Shown here in pieces: positions 17,029-24,973 of a stretch of DNA of 64,000 nt; position 1 is the stretch's first letter; each line of letters starts with the position of its first letter. A model generated the notes under the pieces. It was not told the DNA's origin. It searched no databases and was given only the letters and a program-made list of their open reading frames with translations. This stretch comes from Rhizobium sp. P40RR-XXII. Lineage in GTDB: Bacteria > Pseudomonadota > Alphaproteobacteria > Rhizobiales > Rhizobiaceae. The stretch is from positions 62,001-126,000 of the forward strand of contig NZ_JABAII010000015.1 of assembly GCF_012641405.1 (NCBI RefSeq), read 5' to 3'. The position numbers and the translations under genes were made by a program.

Positions 17029-17894
17029 CCGACAAACCTCCCAACCACGTTACCATCGTCGAGATGGCGCCGCGCGACGGACTGCAGAATGAGAAAGAGC
17101 CGGTCGATACAGCGCGGAAGATCGAATTGGTGGATCTGCTCTCCGATTGCGGTTTCGAGCGCATCGAAGTCACCAGCTTCGTCAGTCCGAAATGGGTGCC
17201 GCAGCTTGCCGACGCCGCCGCGGTCATGGCCGGAATAGAGCGGCGTTCCGGCATTCGTTATGCGGCGCTGGCGCCCAACATGCAGGGCTTCGAGGCGGCA
17301 CTTGCGGCGGGCGCCGATGAAGTGGCGATCTTCGCCTCGGCGTCCGAAACCTTCTCCATGCGCAACATCAATTGCTCCATCGCCGAAAGTATCGAACGTT
17401 TCCGGCCGGTTGCCGTAGCCAGCAGGGATCGCGGGGTTCCGTTGCGCGGCTATGTCAGCTGCGTCGTCGAATGCCCCTACGAGGGTGCCGTGCCGCCGCA
17501 AAACGTCGTGAGCGTTGCCCGGCAATTGCGAGCGCTCGGCTGCTATGAGATCAGCCTTGGCGACACGATCGGCAGAGGCGAACGGGAGGCGGTGGACAGA
17601 ATGCTGGAAGCCGTTCTTGCCGAACTCCCTGCTTCCGTGCTGGCAGGCCATTTTCACGATACGTCAGGCCGGGCATTGGACAATATCGGGGTAGCTCTCG
17701 ATCGGGGCCTGCGAGTATTCGACGCCGCCGCCGGCGGTCTCGGCGGCTGTCCCTTTGCTCCCGGCGCCAAGGGCAATCTCGATACCGTGGCGGTTCACCA
17801 CTATCTGGCACTCCACGGCTTCGAGACCGGTCTCGATGATGAGAAGCTTGCCCGCGCCGCCGCCTTTGCCCGTAGCCTCAGGAGTGCCCCATGA
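17025..17894 (+). CDS. mvaB: hydroxymethylglutaryl-CoA lyase
   Basis: A 289-residue HMG-CoA lyase cleaving 3-hydroxy-3-methylglutaryl-CoA to acetoacetate and acetyl-CoA, the last step of leucine degradation. The TIM-barrel catalytic motif VEMAPRDGLQNEKEPV, the metal-binding GHFHDTSGRAL, and the Gly-rich loop GGLGGCPFAPGAKGN with the conserved Cys242 are all present. It overlaps mccA and the next gene by 4 nt each (ATGA), so it is translationally coupled in the operon. Confidence 0.95.
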   Translation: MTDKPPNHVTIVEMAPRDGLQNEKEPVDTARKIELVDLLSDCGFERIEVTSFVSPKWVPQLADAAAVMAGIERRSGIRYAALAPNMQGFEAALAAGADEVAIFASASETFSMRNINCSIAESIERFRPVAVASRDRGVPLRGYVSCVVECPYEGAVPPQNVVSVARQLRALGCYEISLGDTIGRGEREAVDRMLEAVLAELPASVLAGHFHDTSGRALDNIGVALDRGLRVFDAAAGGLGGCPFAPGAKGNLDTVAVHHYLALHGFETGLDDEKLARAAAFARSLRSAP

Positions 17895-18679
17895 CATCGC
17901 AAACGATCCGCATCGACACCGATGGACGAGGCGTTGCCCACCTCACGCTGGCGCGCGCCGAGAAGCACAATGCCCTATCGGCTGAGATGATCGATGCCCT
18001 AACCGCGGCGGTTCGCGATCTTGCCCATGACAAGACGGTTCGGGTCGTCGTGCTCACCGGGGAGGGTGCGAGCTTCTGCGCCGGCGGAGATCTCGGCTGG
18101 ATGCGCGCCCAGTTCGACGCAACGCGGGACGGGCGCATGGTCGAGGCGCGCCGGCTTGCCATGCTGTTCAAGGCGCTGAACGAGCTGCCGAAGCCGTTGA
18201 TTGCCCGTGTGCATGGCAATGCCTTCGGCGGCGGCATTGGCATCCTCAGTGTCTGCGACATGGTGATATCGGCATCGACGGCCCGCTTTGGCCTGACGGA
18301 GGTGCGCCTCGGCATCATTCCCGCCACCATCAGCCCCTATGTCATCGCCCGCATCGGCGAGACGAATGCCCGCCCGCTCTTCCTCTCCGGCAAGATCATC
18401 GACGCCTGGCAGGCGCATGCCGCCGGCCTGCTGTCGCGAGTCGTTGCCGAGGAGGCGTTGGATGAAGCCGTGGAAGCGGAGGTCCGCCATTTCCTGGCCG
18501 CCTCTCCGCAAGCGGCCGCACGCGCCAAGGCCTTGGCGCGTTCCGTCGGCAGACCGATCACCGACGGCATGATCGATCATGTCGTCGAGCAATTGGCGGA
18601 TGCGTGGGAGACCGAAGAGGCGAAGGAGGGCGTCACGGCCTTCTTCGAAAAGCGGCAGCCGAATTGGCGATCGGCCTAA
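17891..18679 (+). CDS. liuC: enoyl-CoA hydratase/isomerase, probable methylglutaconyl-CoA hydratase
   Basis: A 262-residue crotonase-family protein. It shows the acyl-CoA-binding NALSAEMIDAL, the first oxyanion segment FCAGGDLGWM, and the GNAFGGGIGILSVCDM and FGLTEVRLGIIPATISPYV regions with the catalytic Glu. Placement as the last gene of an ivd-mccBA-mvaB operon, coupled by an ATGA overlap to mvaB, makes 3-methylglutaconyl-CoA hydratase (between MCC and HMG-CoA lyase) the most likely activity. Its stop overlaps that of the convergent beta-helix gene by 4 nt. Confidence 0.88.
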   Translation: MTSQTIRIDTDGRGVAHLTLARAEKHNALSAEMIDALTAAVRDLAHDKTVRVVVLTGEGASFCAGGDLGWMRAQFDATRDGRMVEARRLAMLFKALNELPKPLIARVHGNAFGGGIGILSVCDMVISASTARFGLTEVRLGIIPATISPYVIARIGETNARPLFLSGKIIDAWQAHAAGLLSRVVAEEALDEAVEAEVRHFLAASPQAAARAKALARSVGRPITDGMIDHVVEQLADAWETEEAKEGVTAFFEKRQPNWRSA

Positions 18680-20046
18680 AGCAGCCTGTTGTTTTCGATG
18701 GTCAATTGCTGGAACTGCGAGTTTCCCTTGGCCAACTCACCCGATGCCGGCTTGTCCCAGCGAAAGCCCATGATCGCGCCTTGCTGCATCTCCTGAAAGA
18801 GATTGCGTGAAATCACAGCCGCGCCGGCGCCGTCGGCGACCGAGACGACGCAGCCGATGCCGGCCTGTCTGACGATGTTGCCGGTTGCGACGACATTGCG
18901 GAGATATTGACCCCAGCCGAGCCGCATTCCCCAGAGCGGCGCATTCTCGATGACATTATCGGCAACAAGCGTATCCGCCTCGGCCGAGATACCGATGCCA
19001 AAGCCGCCATCCTGCGTGTAAGGTGCTGTAAGCGACAGGTTGCGGATGACATTGCCCGTCACCGAGGCGAGCCTTCCACCCTTGTCGAAATTGGTGACCG
19101 AGATGCCGTTGGCGGCGCCATCGACCAAGTTGTTGCTGATCACGGCACCGACAAACTCGAATTCGCAATAGATGGCGGTTTCGCCCGAACGCAGGCATTG
19201 ATTGTTCGAGATCTGCACATTCGATGCCGAGTTGGCGCGGATCGCCGTGAAGGCGCAATCGGCAATTTGGTTGCCCGAAACCGTTACGCCATCGGCGCGG
19301 AAGACATTGATGCCGTTGCCGTTCTGGCCGGTGCCGCCGCCATTGGCGCGGATGCGGGCAATGCGGTTGTTGGTGACGCTGCTGCCATCCTCCGCCTTGT
19401 CCCAGCGATGGACCAGGATGCCGCCATTGCCGCAATCCTCGACGCGATTGCCGTTCATCGTCAATCCGACTGACTGGACGGAGTAGATGCCGGCCTCGGC
19501 GGCACCGGAGATGCGGCTGCGCTCGATCCGGCCGCCGCAGCGCTCCAGCTGTAGCGCATGCTTGCGGCTGCCTGATATCTCGCAATTGTCGATCAGCACC
19601 TCTTCAACGCCGGTAAATTGCAGCAGCCCCCCGGCATAATCGGCGAGCCAGCGATTGCCGCCGTCAAGCACGAGGCCCGAAAGCTCGATGCGCCTGGCCT
19701 TGTCCGCATTCATCAGATGGCCGTCACCGCTATAGACGAGCCGCGATGCGCCGGGAACGCCGGCGATGCGCGTATTGTTGGGCAGTGTCAGGTTGGAGAT
19801 GTTGTATGTGCCGGGCGGCAGGAACAGCGGCATGTTGGTGCGCGCCGCATTGTCGATCATCGCTTGCAGCTTGCCGCTCCTGATGTCGCTCGCTCCCGGC
19901 GTCGTCTTCAGTGCAATAGCATCGATCGGTCCCCGCAATTCGGTGCCCGTCATCCTGGCAAGCGGCGCGGCGAAAACGCGAGGCGCTAGCAGGCCAGCGG
20001 CTGCCGAGGCGGTGAGGGAAGCGATGAAGGTGCGGCGTTGGATCAT
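18676..20046 (-). CDS. Tat-exported parallel beta-helix repeat protein (TIGR03808-like)
   Basis: A 456-residue protein starting MIQRRTFIASLTASAAAGLL, a twin-arginine signal peptide with cleavage likely near AFA-AP. The body holds about twelve short repeats of the type xVxxNxIxxxxxxGIxV (for example SVTNNRIARIRANG, VTVSGNQIADCAFTAIR), the pattern of right-handed parallel beta-helices such as pectin lyase folds. It fits the TIGR03808 family of Tat-translocated repetitive proteins, function unknown. The ATG at 20046 has GGAG 6 nt upstream. It is divergent from the nitrilase-family gene and convergent with the leucine operon. Confidence 0.85.
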   Translation of the reverse strand: MIQRRTFIASLTASAAAGLLAPRVFAAPLARMTGTELRGPIDAIALKTTPGASDIRSGKLQAMIDNAARTNMPLFLPPGTYNISNLTLPNNTRIAGVPGASRLVYSGDGHLMNADKARRIELSGLVLDGGNRWLADYAGGLLQFTGVEEVLIDNCEISGSRKHALQLERCGGRIERSRISGAAEAGIYSVQSVGLTMNGNRVEDCGNGGILVHRWDKAEDGSSVTNNRIARIRANGGGTGQNGNGINVFRADGVTVSGNQIADCAFTAIRANSASNVQISNNQCLRSGETAIYCEFEFVGAVISNNLVDGAANGISVTNFDKGGRLASVTGNVIRNLSLTAPYTQDGGFGIGISAEADTLVADNVIENAPLWGMRLGWGQYLRNVVATGNIVRQAGIGCVVSVADGAGAAVISRNLFQEMQQGAIMGFRWDKPASGELAKGNSQFQQLTIENNRLL

Positions 20047-20253
20047 TGCGAACTCCGGAGATGACACCGGCAAAGCAGAAATCATGCCAGGCCTATCTGT
20101 GCCGTTTTGATACGGCGGCAGCCGTTCAAACGCGCTTGATCGGCCATAATAACCAAGTTCTTTCTATTTCGTTTACCAGTCCGGCACAGACGATGCCCTA
20201 CGTCCGATCCATTGGCTCTAGGGGCGACTCGCCGCACATGTTAACCCTGCCAC

Positions 20254-21024
20254 ATGCGGATCGCGGCCTTTCAACGTCTGGCACTTTTCGACGCCGTCGA
20301 GCAGGCGGCCGAGGTTTTGGCGCGCGATCTCGCATGGGCCGAAGCGCAAGGCATCGATCTCGCCCTTTTCCCCGAATGCTATCTGCAGGGGCACAGCTAC
20401 GATAAAGCCATTGCCGAACGCCGCGCGCTTTCTCTGGATGATCCGCATCTAAACACCCTTGTCGCTCGCTTCGCGGCGGGGAAAACGACAGCGATCGTCG
20501 GCCTTTTCGAGCGCAGGGGCGATGCGATCCACAACAGCGCCATCGTCGCCAAGTCGGGCCGGATAGTCGGGGTCTATGCCAAGGCGCATCCGCTCGAAAA
20601 GGGCTGCACGCCCGGAAAGGATTTTCCCGTCTGGGAGGAGGGGCATTGGCGCTTCGGCATCAATATCTGCGCCGATCTCAGATATCCCTACGCCGCACGC
20701 CGCCTGGCCGGAAAGGGAGCCGGCCTCATCTGCAACCCTATCAATCTTATGCTCCGGCCTCACAAAGCCGAGCTATGGCACAAGCCGGGCATTTCGAGCC
20801 TGCAGATATGCGCCAGGCATACGGGCTGCTGGGTCATGGCGTCAGATGTGGTCGGTGGCAACGAGGACGGCTGGGTGAGCTATGGCAGCAGCGCGATCGT
20901 CGATCCGAGCGGCGTCGTCGTGGCGAAGGCGAAGCCCTATTGCGAGGATGTCCTGGTTTTCGACCTGCCCGATCGGCAACCGACACGCGGATTCGATCAA
21001 AAAGCTGCTGTTATCGCTACCTAA
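20254..21024 (+). CDS. carbon-nitrogen hydrolase (nitrilase superfamily)
   Basis: A 256-residue nitrilase-superfamily enzyme that should hydrolyse an amide or nitrile. The Glu-Lys-Cys triad is visible: Glu41 in LFPECYLQGHSY, Lys110 in VYAKAHPLEKG and Cys139 in INICADLRYP. The substrate cannot be deduced. It is 207 nt from the divergent beta-helix gene and 29 nt upstream of the DNA exonuclease gene, so it may share a transcript with the exonuclease-ligase pair, although no functional link is obvious. Confidence 0.88.
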   Translation: MRIAAFQRLALFDAVEQAAEVLARDLAWAEAQGIDLALFPECYLQGHSYDKAIAERRALSLDDPHLNTLVARFAAGKTTAIVGLFERRGDAIHNSAIVAKSGRIVGVYAKAHPLEKGCTPGKDFPVWEEGHWRFGINICADLRYPYAARRLAGKGAGLICNPINLMLRPHKAELWHKPGISSLQICARHTGCWVMASDVVGGNEDGWVSYGSSAIVDPSGVVVAKAKPYCEDVLVFDLPDRQPTRGFDQKAAVIAT

Positions 21025-21053
21025 TCGTGCAAATCGCGCTATCCTCATAAGTC

Positions 21054-22064
21054 ATGAGACCCGATCAACTGCTTTATCCGGCGCCCGAGGGCTTGTTCTG
21101 TCCGATCGGCGGCTTCTACATCGACCCCGTGCAGCCGGTCGGTCGAGCACTCGTCACGCATGGCCATTCCGACCATGCCCGCTCCGGCCATGCCCATGTG
21201 CTCGCCACGCGCCAGACCCTTGATATCATGCGCATCCGTTATGGCGACGGCTTTGCAGGATCCGAGCAGGCAGTTGCTTTCGGCGAGGAAGTGACGATCA
21301 ACGGTGTCAAGGTGCAGTTCCATCCTGCAGGCCATGTGCTCGGCTCGGCGCAGATCGCGGTGGAGAAGGACGGGCTGCGTATCGTCGTTTCAGGAGATTA
21401 CAAGCGTCGGCCGGACCCGACTTGTGAGGCCTATGTGCCGGTTCCCTGCGATGTCTTCATCACGGAGGCGACGTTCGGGCTGCCGGTCTTCCACCATCCC
21501 GACCCCATGGCCGAGACACGCAAGCTCCTAGCCTCGCTTCACCAGTTCCCCGAGCGAACGCATTTGATCGGCGCCTATGCGCTCGGCAAGGCACAGCGCG
21601 TCATCCGTCTTTTGCGCGATGCCGGCTATGACAAGCCGATCTATATTCACGGCGCGCTGGAAAGCCTGTGCGATTATTATATCAGCCAAGGCATCGCGCT
21701 CGGCGAACTCAAGCCGGCCACCATCGAAAGCCGGGATCAGTCGATCTTCCACGGCGCCGTTGTTGTCGGTCCGCCCTCCGCTTTCCAGGACCGCTGGGCG
21801 AGGCGCTTTCACGATCCGCTTCCGGCCTTCGCTTCCGGCTGGATGATGGTCCGCCAGCGTGCCAAGCAGCTCGGTGTCGAGCTGCCGCTCGTCATATCAG
21901 ACCATTGCGATTGGCCTGAGCTGACCGAGACGATCTCCGATTTGAAGCCGAGCGAGGTCTGGGTCACCCACGGCCGCGAGGAGGCCTTGGTGCGCTGGTG
22001 CGAGCTGCAGGGCATCGCCGCCAAGCCGCTGCATCTCATCGGCTATGAAGACGAAGGAGACTAG
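21054..22064 (+). CDS. ligase-associated DNA exonuclease (metallo-beta-lactamase fold)
   Basis: A 336-residue MBL-fold protein of the TIGR04122 type. The metal-binding HGHSDH motif is at residues 36-41 (followed by ARSGH), and GHVLGSAQIAV and SGDYKRRPDPTCE carry further metal ligands. The C-terminal beta-CASP-like part has LVISDHCDW and VWVTHGREEAL. The family is encoded beside ATP-dependent ligases and thought to process DNA ends in repair. The downstream gene is exactly that ligase, separated by a 185-nt repeat-containing gap. Confidence 0.92.
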   Translation: MRPDQLLYPAPEGLFCPIGGFYIDPVQPVGRALVTHGHSDHARSGHAHVLATRQTLDIMRIRYGDGFAGSEQAVAFGEEVTINGVKVQFHPAGHVLGSAQIAVEKDGLRIVVSGDYKRRPDPTCEAYVPVPCDVFITEATFGLPVFHHPDPMAETRKLLASLHQFPERTHLIGAYALGKAQRVIRLLRDAGYDKPIYIHGALESLCDYYISQGIALGELKPATIESRDQSIFHGAVVVGPPSAFQDRWARRFHDPLPAFASGWMMVRQRAKQLGVELPLVISDHCDWPELTETISDLKPSEVWVTHGREEALVRWCELQGIAAKPLHLIGYEDEGD

Positions 22065-22088
22065 ATGATGAGGGTCGTCGTTTGTCTC

Positions 22089-22239
22089 GCCTTCTCCCCG
22101 GCGGGGAGAAGGTGGCCCGAAGGGTCGGATGAGGGGGATTTACGCGATATTGCAACGCTGCAGCGTATGCGTGGCGCGCGGGATTACCCCTGCTCCCCCT
22201 CATCCGCCCTCCGGGCACCTTCTCCCCGAGGGGAGAAGG
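22089..22239. repeat. inverted pair of rhizobial palindromic repeat elements
   Basis: Two about 48-nt elements lie in opposite orientation: 22089-22138 and 22193-22239. Each contains a perfect 10-bp hairpin, CCTTCTCCCC/GGGGAGAAGG (22090-22099/22103-22112 and 22218-22227/22230-22239), plus a shared arm (CCCCTCATCCG and reverse complement). They fill most of the gap between the exonuclease and ligase genes. The right copy runs into the ligase Shine-Dalgarno AAGGAGG (22236-22242). Confidence 0.8.
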
Positions 22240-22249
22240 AGGCGCTCAG

Positions 22250-23887
22250 ATGAAAGCCTTTGCCGACCTTCTCGACCGCCTGGTGCTGACGCCGAGCCGC
22301 AACGGCAAGCTGAAGCTGCTGACCGATTATTTCCGCGATACGCCCGATCCTGACCGCGGCTATGGTCTGGCCGCCATCGCCGGCACGCTCGAGGTGCGCA
22401 ACGTCAAGCCCGCCATGCTGCGCGAGCTTGTTCTCGAGCGCATGGATGACGTGCTGTTCCGCTATTCCTATGATTATGTCGGCGATCTAGCTGAGACGAT
22501 CTCCCTGGTATGGGACAAGGAAAGCGACATCGAGCGCCCTGCCGGCGAGCAGCCGAAGCTCGGCGATATCGTCCGCCGCATGAATGCGCTCGGGCGGACC
22601 GAGGTGCGCAGTTTCGTCCGCGACCTGCTGGACCGGCTGGATACGTCAGGCCGTTTCGCCTTCCTGAAACTTGCGACCGGTGCGCTGCGCATCGGCGTCT
22701 CGGCGCGCCTCGCCAAGCAGGCGCTCGCGGAGCTTGGCGGCAAGGACGTGACCGAGATCGAAACGCTTTGGCATGGCCTGCAGCCGCCCTATGAAAGCCT
22801 GTTCCGCTGGCTTGCGGGGGAGGCTGAGAAGCCGATCCTGGCGACGCCGGCGATTTTCCATTCCGTCATGCTCGCCAATCCGGTTGAAACCGGCGATCTC
22901 GACGGCCTCGACCCGCGGGATTTCGCCGCCGAATGGAAATGGGATGGCATTCGCGTCCAGCTTTCGCGCTCCGGGGACACGAGCAAGCTCTACTCGCGCT
23001 CGGGCGACGATATATCCGGCACCTTTCCCGACATCGTCGATGCGATAAGTTTCGAAGGCGTGATGGATGGCGAGTTGCTGGTCGGCGGCACCGTTCGCTC
23101 CAACAGCCCGACGCGCAGCTTTTCCGATCTGCAGCAGCGCCTCAACCGCAAGACCGTCACCACGAAGATGCTGGAGGAGTTCCCGGCCTTCATTCGTGCC
23201 TACGATCTTCTGTTCGATGGGGCGGAGGACGTGCGCGCCCGCGGCTTCCTTGATCGGCGCGAGCGGCTCACTGAGATCATCGATGCCGCGCCTCACGATC
23301 GTTTCGACCTTTCGCCGCTCGTCGATTTCACCTCCTGGGAGGAGCTCGACCGACTGCGCGCCGCACCGCCCGATCCGGTGATCGAAGGCGTGATGATCAA
23401 GCGCAAAGACAGTTCTTATCTCGCCGGCCGCGCCAAGGGGCCGTGGTTCAAATGGAAGCGCGATCCCTACAATGTCGATGCCGTGCTGATGTATGCGCAG
23501 CGCGGCCATGGCAAGCGATCCAGCTACTATTCCGATTTCACCTTCGGCGTCTGGGCGACGACGCCGGAGGGCGAACAGCTCGTGCCCGTCGGCAAGGCCT
23601 ATTTCGGCTTCACCGATGCGGAGCTGGAGGTGCTTGACAAGTTCGTGCGCAACAATACGGTCGATCGCTTCGGCCCGGTGCGAGCGGTGCGCGCCGATCA
23701 CGATTTCGGCTTCGTGCTCGAGGTGGCCTTTGAAGGCATCAACCGCTCCACCCGTCATAAATCGGGTGTTGCGATGCGTTTTCCGCGCATTGCCCGGCTT
23801 CGGCCGGACAAGCCGCCCTACGAGGCGGACAGACTGGAAACTTTGATCGCGATGATTGACGCCAAGGCTCCTGTTGTCGATGAATAG
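22250..23887 (+). CDS. ATP-dependent DNA ligase (exonuclease-associated type)
   Basis: A 545-residue ATP-dependent DNA ligase of the TIGR04120 type. The adenylation motif EWKWDGIR gives the nucleotide-accepting Lys230. Other ligase motifs follow: SRSGDDISGTFPDI (motif III-like), VMDGELLVGG, EGVMIKRKDSSYLAGR (motif IV) and WFKWKRDP (motif V). An N-terminal helical DNA-binding domain occupies residues 1-195. It would seal nicks in a dedicated repair pathway with the upstream exonuclease. The Shine-Dalgarno AAGGAGG, 7 nt before the ATG, is partly made by the end of an intergenic repeat. Confidence 0.93.
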   Translation: MKAFADLLDRLVLTPSRNGKLKLLTDYFRDTPDPDRGYGLAAIAGTLEVRNVKPAMLRELVLERMDDVLFRYSYDYVGDLAETISLVWDKESDIERPAGEQPKLGDIVRRMNALGRTEVRSFVRDLLDRLDTSGRFAFLKLATGALRIGVSARLAKQALAELGGKDVTEIETLWHGLQPPYESLFRWLAGEAEKPILATPAIFHSVMLANPVETGDLDGLDPRDFAAEWKWDGIRVQLSRSGDTSKLYSRSGDDISGTFPDIVDAISFEGVMDGELLVGGTVRSNSPTRSFSDLQQRLNRKTVTTKMLEEFPAFIRAYDLLFDGAEDVRARGFLDRRERLTEIIDAAPHDRFDLSPLVDFTSWEELDRLRAAPPDPVIEGVMIKRKDSSYLAGRAKGPWFKWKRDPYNVDAVLMYAQRGHGKRSSYYSDFTFGVWATTPEGEQLVPVGKAYFGFTDAELEVLDKFVRNNTVDRFGPVRAVRADHDFGFVLEVAFEGINRSTRHKSGVAMRFPRIARLRPDKPPYEADRLETLIAMIDAKAPVVDE

Positions 23888-23975
23888 GCTGGGGCGATTC
23901 CTCACCACAATGTGAGTTGGCCTTGCCTTTCAACCCGTGCAGATTTGCGCTGCGCCGGGATATTTGGACAGAGCC

Positions 23976-24962
23976 ATGACCACGTCTGACGACCACCTAT
24001 TCCGTCTCAATCGTCGCGCCATTCTGGCCGGCATCGCTTCCACCCTTTTCACGCCCAGTATTGTCAGAGCGGCCGATGACAGTACGATCGGAAGCAAGCC
24101 CACCGAGAACAAGGGTGAGATTGCCCGGAGCGACGAAAAGGCTTCGGATGCGCCGCCGCAGCTCGCGGGCGATTACGCCAAGGAGCGCCATCTGTTCCGG
24201 ACCGACCTCCTGAGCAAAGGCGCGGCTCCCGACATCTATGAGCCTCTGGTCACGCCATCGACGGCCGATCGGCTTTTCTATCGCAGCGGCGTTGGCGACG
24301 AGTTGGAGCTCGTCGCCTGGGTTTCCCGCTACACGCGCTCGGCGAAGCCGAAGCCGGCCGTGCTTTTCCTGCATGGCGGCAATGCCATCGGCCAGGGGCA
24401 CTGGCAGCTGATGAAGCCGTATATCGATGCCGGCTATGTCGTCATGATCCCTTCGATGCGCGGCGAGAACGGGCAGAGGGGCAATTTCTCGGGCTTTTAC
24501 GACGAAGTTGCCGATGTGCTGGCCGCTTCCAACCGGCTGCGGCACCTGCCGGGTGTCGATCCGCATCGCCTGTTCCTGGCGGGCCACAGCATCGGCGGCA
24601 CGCTGGCCATGCTGACTGCCATGTCGACGAAACGGTTCCGCGCGGTCGCGCCGATATCAGGCAATCCGGATGCCTATGCCTTCTTCGGCCGCTATCCGCA
24701 GGACATCCGCTTCAACACCAAGAACCCGCGCGAATTCCAGATGCGCTCGCCGCTCTGCTATGCGCACAGCTTCAAGAGCCCGGTAAAGCTGTTCCATGGC
24801 ACCGAAGAAGCCCACTTCGACTCGCGCCTGACGCTGCTCTCGAAGCGGGCGATGGCCGCCGGCGTGAAGATGGAGATGGCGACGGTTCCGGGTAGCCATA
24901 ATTCAGCCCTGCCGGGCGAGATCGAGCAGAGCATCGAGTTCTTCAGGAGCGTCGCTGTCTAA
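23976..24962 (+). CDS. exported alpha/beta hydrolase (dienelactone hydrolase/S9-like)
   Basis: A 328-residue alpha/beta-hydrolase. The N-terminus (RLNRRAILAGIASTLFTPSI, residues 10-29) looks like a Tat signal peptide, so the enzyme is probably periplasmic. After a charged linker the fold begins with AVLFLHGGNAIGQGHW. The nucleophile elbow GHSIGG gives Ser205, and GSHNSALP gives His308 as the likely catalytic His. It resembles prolyl oligopeptidase-like or dienelactone hydrolases; the substrate is unknown. The ATG at 23976 is chosen because the signal peptide starts there. Confidence 0.82.
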   Translation: MTTSDDHLFRLNRRAILAGIASTLFTPSIVRAADDSTIGSKPTENKGEIARSDEKASDAPPQLAGDYAKERHLFRTDLLSKGAAPDIYEPLVTPSTADRLFYRSGVGDELELVAWVSRYTRSAKPKPAVLFLHGGNAIGQGHWQLMKPYIDAGYVVMIPSMRGENGQRGNFSGFYDEVADVLAASNRLRHLPGVDPHRLFLAGHSIGGTLAMLTAMSTKRFRAVAPISGNPDAYAFFGRYPQDIRFNTKNPREFQMRSPLCYAHSFKSPVKLFHGTEEAHFDSRLTLLSKRAMAAGVKMEMATVPGSHNSALPGEIEQSIEFFRSVAV

Positions 24963-24973
24963 ATACCGGCTAT

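Noticed and set aside
19081..19560. Periodic sequence suggesting a DNA repeat array
   Set aside because: The periodicity is in the protein, from beta-helix coils; the DNA repeats are too diverged to be an array.
22646..23908. Minus-strand frame of about 420 codons opposite the DNA ligase gene
   Set aside because: The ligase motifs on the plus strand are unambiguous and the antisense product has no family features.
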